Source: Hydrogenophaga sp. IBVHS1
GTDB taxonomy: Bacteria; Pseudomonadota; Gammaproteobacteria; Burkholderiales; Burkholderiaceae_C
NCBI RefSeq assembly: GCF_002127265.1
Contig: NZ_NFUU01000001.1
Span: forward strand, 2,116,040-2,180,039
Direction: 5' to 3'
Length of the DNA: 64,000 bases
How positions within the stretch are numbered: position 1 is the first letter of the stretch; each line of letters starts with the position of its first letter. The position numbers and the translations under genes are program-made. A model generated the notes under the pieces. The model was not told the DNA's origin. It did not search any database and saw only the letters and a list, made by a program, of their open reading frames with translations. Positions 61,624-64,000 of this stretch are shown one piece after another.

Positions 61624-62642
61624 ACCGCATCTTCATCAGCTACCGCGCGTCCGACGGCAAGAAGGACGCCGACCGGCTGTGTGCCGACCTCAGCCGGCTC
61701 TATGGCGCCGACCAGGTGTTCTTCGACAAGCAGGACCTGCGCGGCGGTCTGTCGTGGCGCACGGCCATCATGGCCGCGCTGGGCACGCAGCCCGTGGTGC
61801 TGCTGCTGATCACGCCCGATCTGCTGGGCATGAAGCACCCGGATGGCGGCCGCCGCATCGACCATGAAGACGATCCGATCCGCGGTGAGCTGCTCACTGC
61901 GCAGAAGCACGGCGCCCTGATCGTGCCCCTGCTCACCGAAGGCATGCCGATGCCGGCAGCCGCCGAGCTGCCGGAGGCGCTTCGGTTCCTGCGCGAGTCG
62001 CATGCGCTGAAGTTGCGCACCGAGGACTGGAGCACCGACCTCGACAAACTGGTGGTCGATCTGCGCGCGCACGGCATCGCGCCTTTGAAGGCTCCCGAAC
62101 CAGATCCTCGCCCGCCCCGCCGGACGCTGGCGCAGCGCGTGCAGCGCGGCCTGACGTGGGTGGGCGGGATCGTTGTGGCGCTGGTGGTGCTGGGCTTGCT
62201 GCTGCCGGAAGACGAAGACACCGACGCCGCTTCTGCCGTGCAGGCGCCCGTGGCCGACATCTCGGGGATCTGGTGGTCCATCGACGGCGCGAACCGGCCA
62301 CTGCGCGTGCAGCTCGCGGTGAATGGCAGCGCCGTGCAGTTGCAGACCGATGCCTTTCCGGTCGACTGGTACCCCGCATGGCAGGGCTATGCGCAGAGCG
62401 TGCTTGCCCAGGGACTGGTGGTGAAAGACGTTCGCTACGTTGGCCAGGGCATGCTCACCGACGTGATGGGCCTGCCCCGCATCGAACTGCCGTACCAGGC
62501 CTACACCGGCGACGGCCGGGGACCGCTGACCACAGGCAGCGTGGTGCTGCAGGCCCGTGCGGACGGCAAGGAACTCACCGGCGAACTCTGGAGCAACGGC
62601 GAGCAGGCCGCCACGCCGTTGCGCCTGGTGCGCAGCCCCTGA
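61620..62642 (+). CDS. TIR-domain protein with one membrane helix (GTG start)
   Basis: 340 residues, GTG start at 61620-61622 overlapping the CHAT gene stop. Residues 1-150 form a bacterial TIR domain: IFISYRASDGKKDADRL, VFFDKQDLRGGLSWRTAI, a putative catalytic Glu90 in DDPIRGELLTA, and IVPLLTEGMPMP. TIR domains of this class cleave NAD+ or make signal nucleotides in defence systems. A proline-rich linker and a membrane helix (about 178-196, VGGIVVALVVLGLLL) follow, then an acidic patch and a 130-residue beta-rich domain (SGIWWSIDG...), presumably periplasmic. The TIR would therefore sit on the cytoplasmic face. Last gene of the operon. Confidence 0.92.
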   Translation: MNRIFISYRASDGKKDADRLCADLSRLYGADQVFFDKQDLRGGLSWRTAIMAALGTQPVVLLLITPDLLGMKHPDGGRRIDHEDDPIRGELLTAQKHGALIVPLLTEGMPMPAAAELPEALRFLRESHALKLRTEDWSTDLDKLVVDLRAHGIAPLKAPEPDPRPPRRTLAQRVQRGLTWVGGIVVALVVLGLLLPEDEDTDAASAVQAPVADISGIWWSIDGANRPLRVQLAVNGSAVQLQTDAFPVDWYPAWQGYAQSVLAQGLVVKDVRYVGQGMLTDVMGLPRIELPYQAYTGDGRGPLTTGSVVLQARADGKELTGELWSNGEQAATPLRLVRSP

Positions 62643-64000
62643 TCAGGCCGCGACCGCCTCGGCCACTTCGCTCACCACCGGCTGGCGAATCAGGTAGTCG
62701 AAGGCGCTGAGGGCGGCCTTCGAACCGTCACCAGCGGCGATCACGATCTGCTTGTAGGGCACGGTGGTGCAGTCGCCTGCGGCGAACACGCCCGGCAGGT
62801 TGGTGTGGCCTTTGGCGTCGATCTCGATCTCGCCAAAACGGCTGAGCTCGACCGTGCCCTTGAGCCACTCGGTGTTGGGCACGAGACCGATCTGCACGAA
62901 CACGCCTTCGAGTTCCACGTGGCGCACTTCGCCACTCACTCGGTCCTTGTAAGACAAGCCATTCACCTTGCCGCCGGCACCCGTGATTTCGGTGGTCTGC
63001 GCGCTCACATGAATGCTCACGTTGCGCAGGCTCTTGAGCTTGCTCACCAGCACCGCGTCGGCCTTCAGCGCATCGGCGAACTCGACCAGCGTGACATGCT
63101 GAACAATGCCCGCGAGGTCAATGGCCGCTTCCACGCCGGAGTTGCCTCCGCCGATCACCGCCACGCGCTTGCCCTTGTAGAGCGGACCGTCGCAGTGCGG
63201 GCAATAGGCGACGCCCTTGTTGCGGTACTCGGCTTCGCCGGGCACATTCACATTGCGCCAGCGAGCACCGGTGGAAAGAATCACACTGCGCGCCTTGAGC
63301 GTCGCGCCGTTGGCCATCTGCACCTGCACCAGACCACCCGGCTCGGTGGCAGGAATCAGCTTGTCGGCACGCTGCAGGTTCATGATGTCCACGTCGTAGT
63401 GGCGCACCTGGGCTTCCAGCGCGGCGGCGAATTTCGGTCCATCGGTTTCGAGCACGCTGATGTAGTTCTCGATTGCCATGGTGTCGTTCACCTGCCCACC
63501 AAAACGCTCGGCCGCCACGCCCACGCGAATGCCCTTGCGCGCGGCATACACCGCTGCCGCCGCACCGGCCGGGCCACCGCCGACGATGAGCACATCAAAA
63601 GCTTCCCTGGCGCTGAGTTTTTCCGCTTCGCGCGCGTCGGCGTTCACGTCGAGTTTGGCCACGATCTCTTCCAGCGTCATGCGGCCGGAGCCGAACACCT
63701 CACCATTGAGAAAGACCATGGGCACGGCCATCACCTGGCGTTCATTGACCTCGTCCTGGAAGTGGACGCCATCGATCACCACGGTTTGCACGCCGGGGTT
63801 GCGAATCGCCATGAGCGAGAGCGCCTGCACCACATCCGGGCAGTTGTGGCACGACAGGCTCATGTAGACCTCGAACTTGAAGTCGCCGCGCAGCGCATCG
63901 ATGGCTTCCAGCGTGGCCGCTTCCACCTTGGGTGGATGACCCCCCGTCCACAGCAGCGCCAGCACGAGCGAAGTGAACTCGTGACCGAGCGGGATGGCGG
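62643..64000 (-). CDS. ahpF: Alkyl hydroperoxide reductase subunit F (5' end outside window)
   Basis: About 452 C-terminal residues are visible; the gene runs off the window edge, so the first part (about 70 residues) is missing. It passes electrons from NADH via FAD and two disulfides to AhpC. Seen: the N-terminal-domain CxxC in [13 protein letters not shown] motif [19 protein letters not shown], active-site CxxC in [14 protein letters not shown] motif [17 protein letters not shown] and the closing [32 protein letters not shown] (seen in two parts). Convergent with the TIR gene, with the two stops adjacent; ahpC would be expected upstream, beyond the window. Confidence 0.97.
   Translation of the reverse strand, partial: AIPLGHEFTSLVLALLWTGGHPPKVEAATLEAIDALRGDFKFEVYMSLSCHNCPDVVQALSLMAIRNPGVQTVVIDGVHFQDEVNERQVMAVPMVFLNGEVFGSGRMTLEEIVAKLDVNADAREAEKLSAREAFDVLIVGGGPAGAAAAVYAARKGIRVGVAAERFGGQVNDTMAIENYISVLETDGPKFAAALEAQVRHYDVDIMNLQRADKLIPATEPGGLVQVQMANGATLKARSVILSTGARWRNVNVPGEAEYRNKGVAYCPHCDGPLYKGKRVAVIGGGNSGVEAAIDLAGIVQHVTLVEFADALKADAVLVSKLKSLRNVSIHVSAQTTEITGAGGKVNGLSYKDRVSGEVRHVELEGVFVQIGLVPNTEWLKGTVELSRFGEIEIDAKGHTNLPGVFAAGDCTTVPYKQIVIAAGDGSKAALSAFDYLIRQPVVSEVAEAVAA

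Noticed and set aside
54047..62642. Genomic island carrying the caspase/CHAT operon
   Set aside because: No integrase, tRNA, direct repeats or obvious GC shift at either edge; the operon sits between actP and ahpF. Recent transfer cannot be shown from this window.

Overview
The window is a 64 kb piece of a high-GC betaproteobacterial chromosome. Gene content and order (rpsF-priB-rpsR-rplI next to dnaB, PpsA/PpsR, a VC2705-type symporter with DUF4212, a PIN-PhoH ATPase, a DUF1631 protein) and small dispersed repeats typical of that family point to Burkholderiales, most likely Comamonadaceae (Hydrogenophaga-like); the genus is inference. I recognise 55 protein genes, two of them cut by the window ends. 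I see no tRNA, rRNA, CRISPR array, integrase or insertion sequence. No gene-free stretch exceeds 300 bases; the longest, at 7826-8069, holds nothing I recognise.

Layout. 1-7146 (+) is a tightly packed catabolic operon: a tripartite tricarboxylate transporter (TctB end, TctA) followed by two TIM-barrel isomerases, an enolase-superfamily enzyme, a Gfo/Idh/MocA oxidoreductase and a DUF993 protein. 7157-9900 (-) holds small unlinked genes, including a GNAT/Rnk-like fusion. 10090-14899 is a two-component module (NarL-type regulator plus hybrid kinase) with lipoprotein genes and shared inverted-repeat half-sites. 14907-20142 holds a DUF1631 protein, an MFS transporter with a divergent AraC regulator, and a small protein. 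20126-31728 (-) holds an aldehyde dehydrogenase, ClpB, then an unusual run in which threonine biosynthesis (hom, thrC) is joined by overlapping codons to molybdenum-cofactor genes (mobB, moeA, moaD, moaE) and a GNAT gene, headed by an aminotransferase.

31867-38049 is housekeeping: Mth938-like protein, peroxiredoxin, PhoH2, DnaB and the S6-PriB-S18-L9 operon. 38218-53996 is a carbon-transport and signalling region: a VC2705 symporter with DUF4212, TPR and membrane proteins, a DUF294 protein, a membrane sensor fused to a DnaQ-type exonuclease, a lone receiver, an SLC5-histidine kinase (CrbS-like), PEP synthase with its regulatory protein, and DUF485-ActP. Together they suggest acetate or short-chain acid sensing and uptake coupled to gluconeogenesis.

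54182-62642 (+) is the most striking part: four nearly contiguous genes encoding a caspase-like protease, an AmpD-type amidase with an SH3-like tail, a 1,875-residue protein carrying two alpha/beta-hydrolase domains plus a CHAT protease domain, and a TIR protein with a membrane anchor. This combination of cell-death-type effectors looks like an undescribed conflict (possibly antiphage) or programmed-death system. The window ends in ahpF (-), cut at its 5' end.
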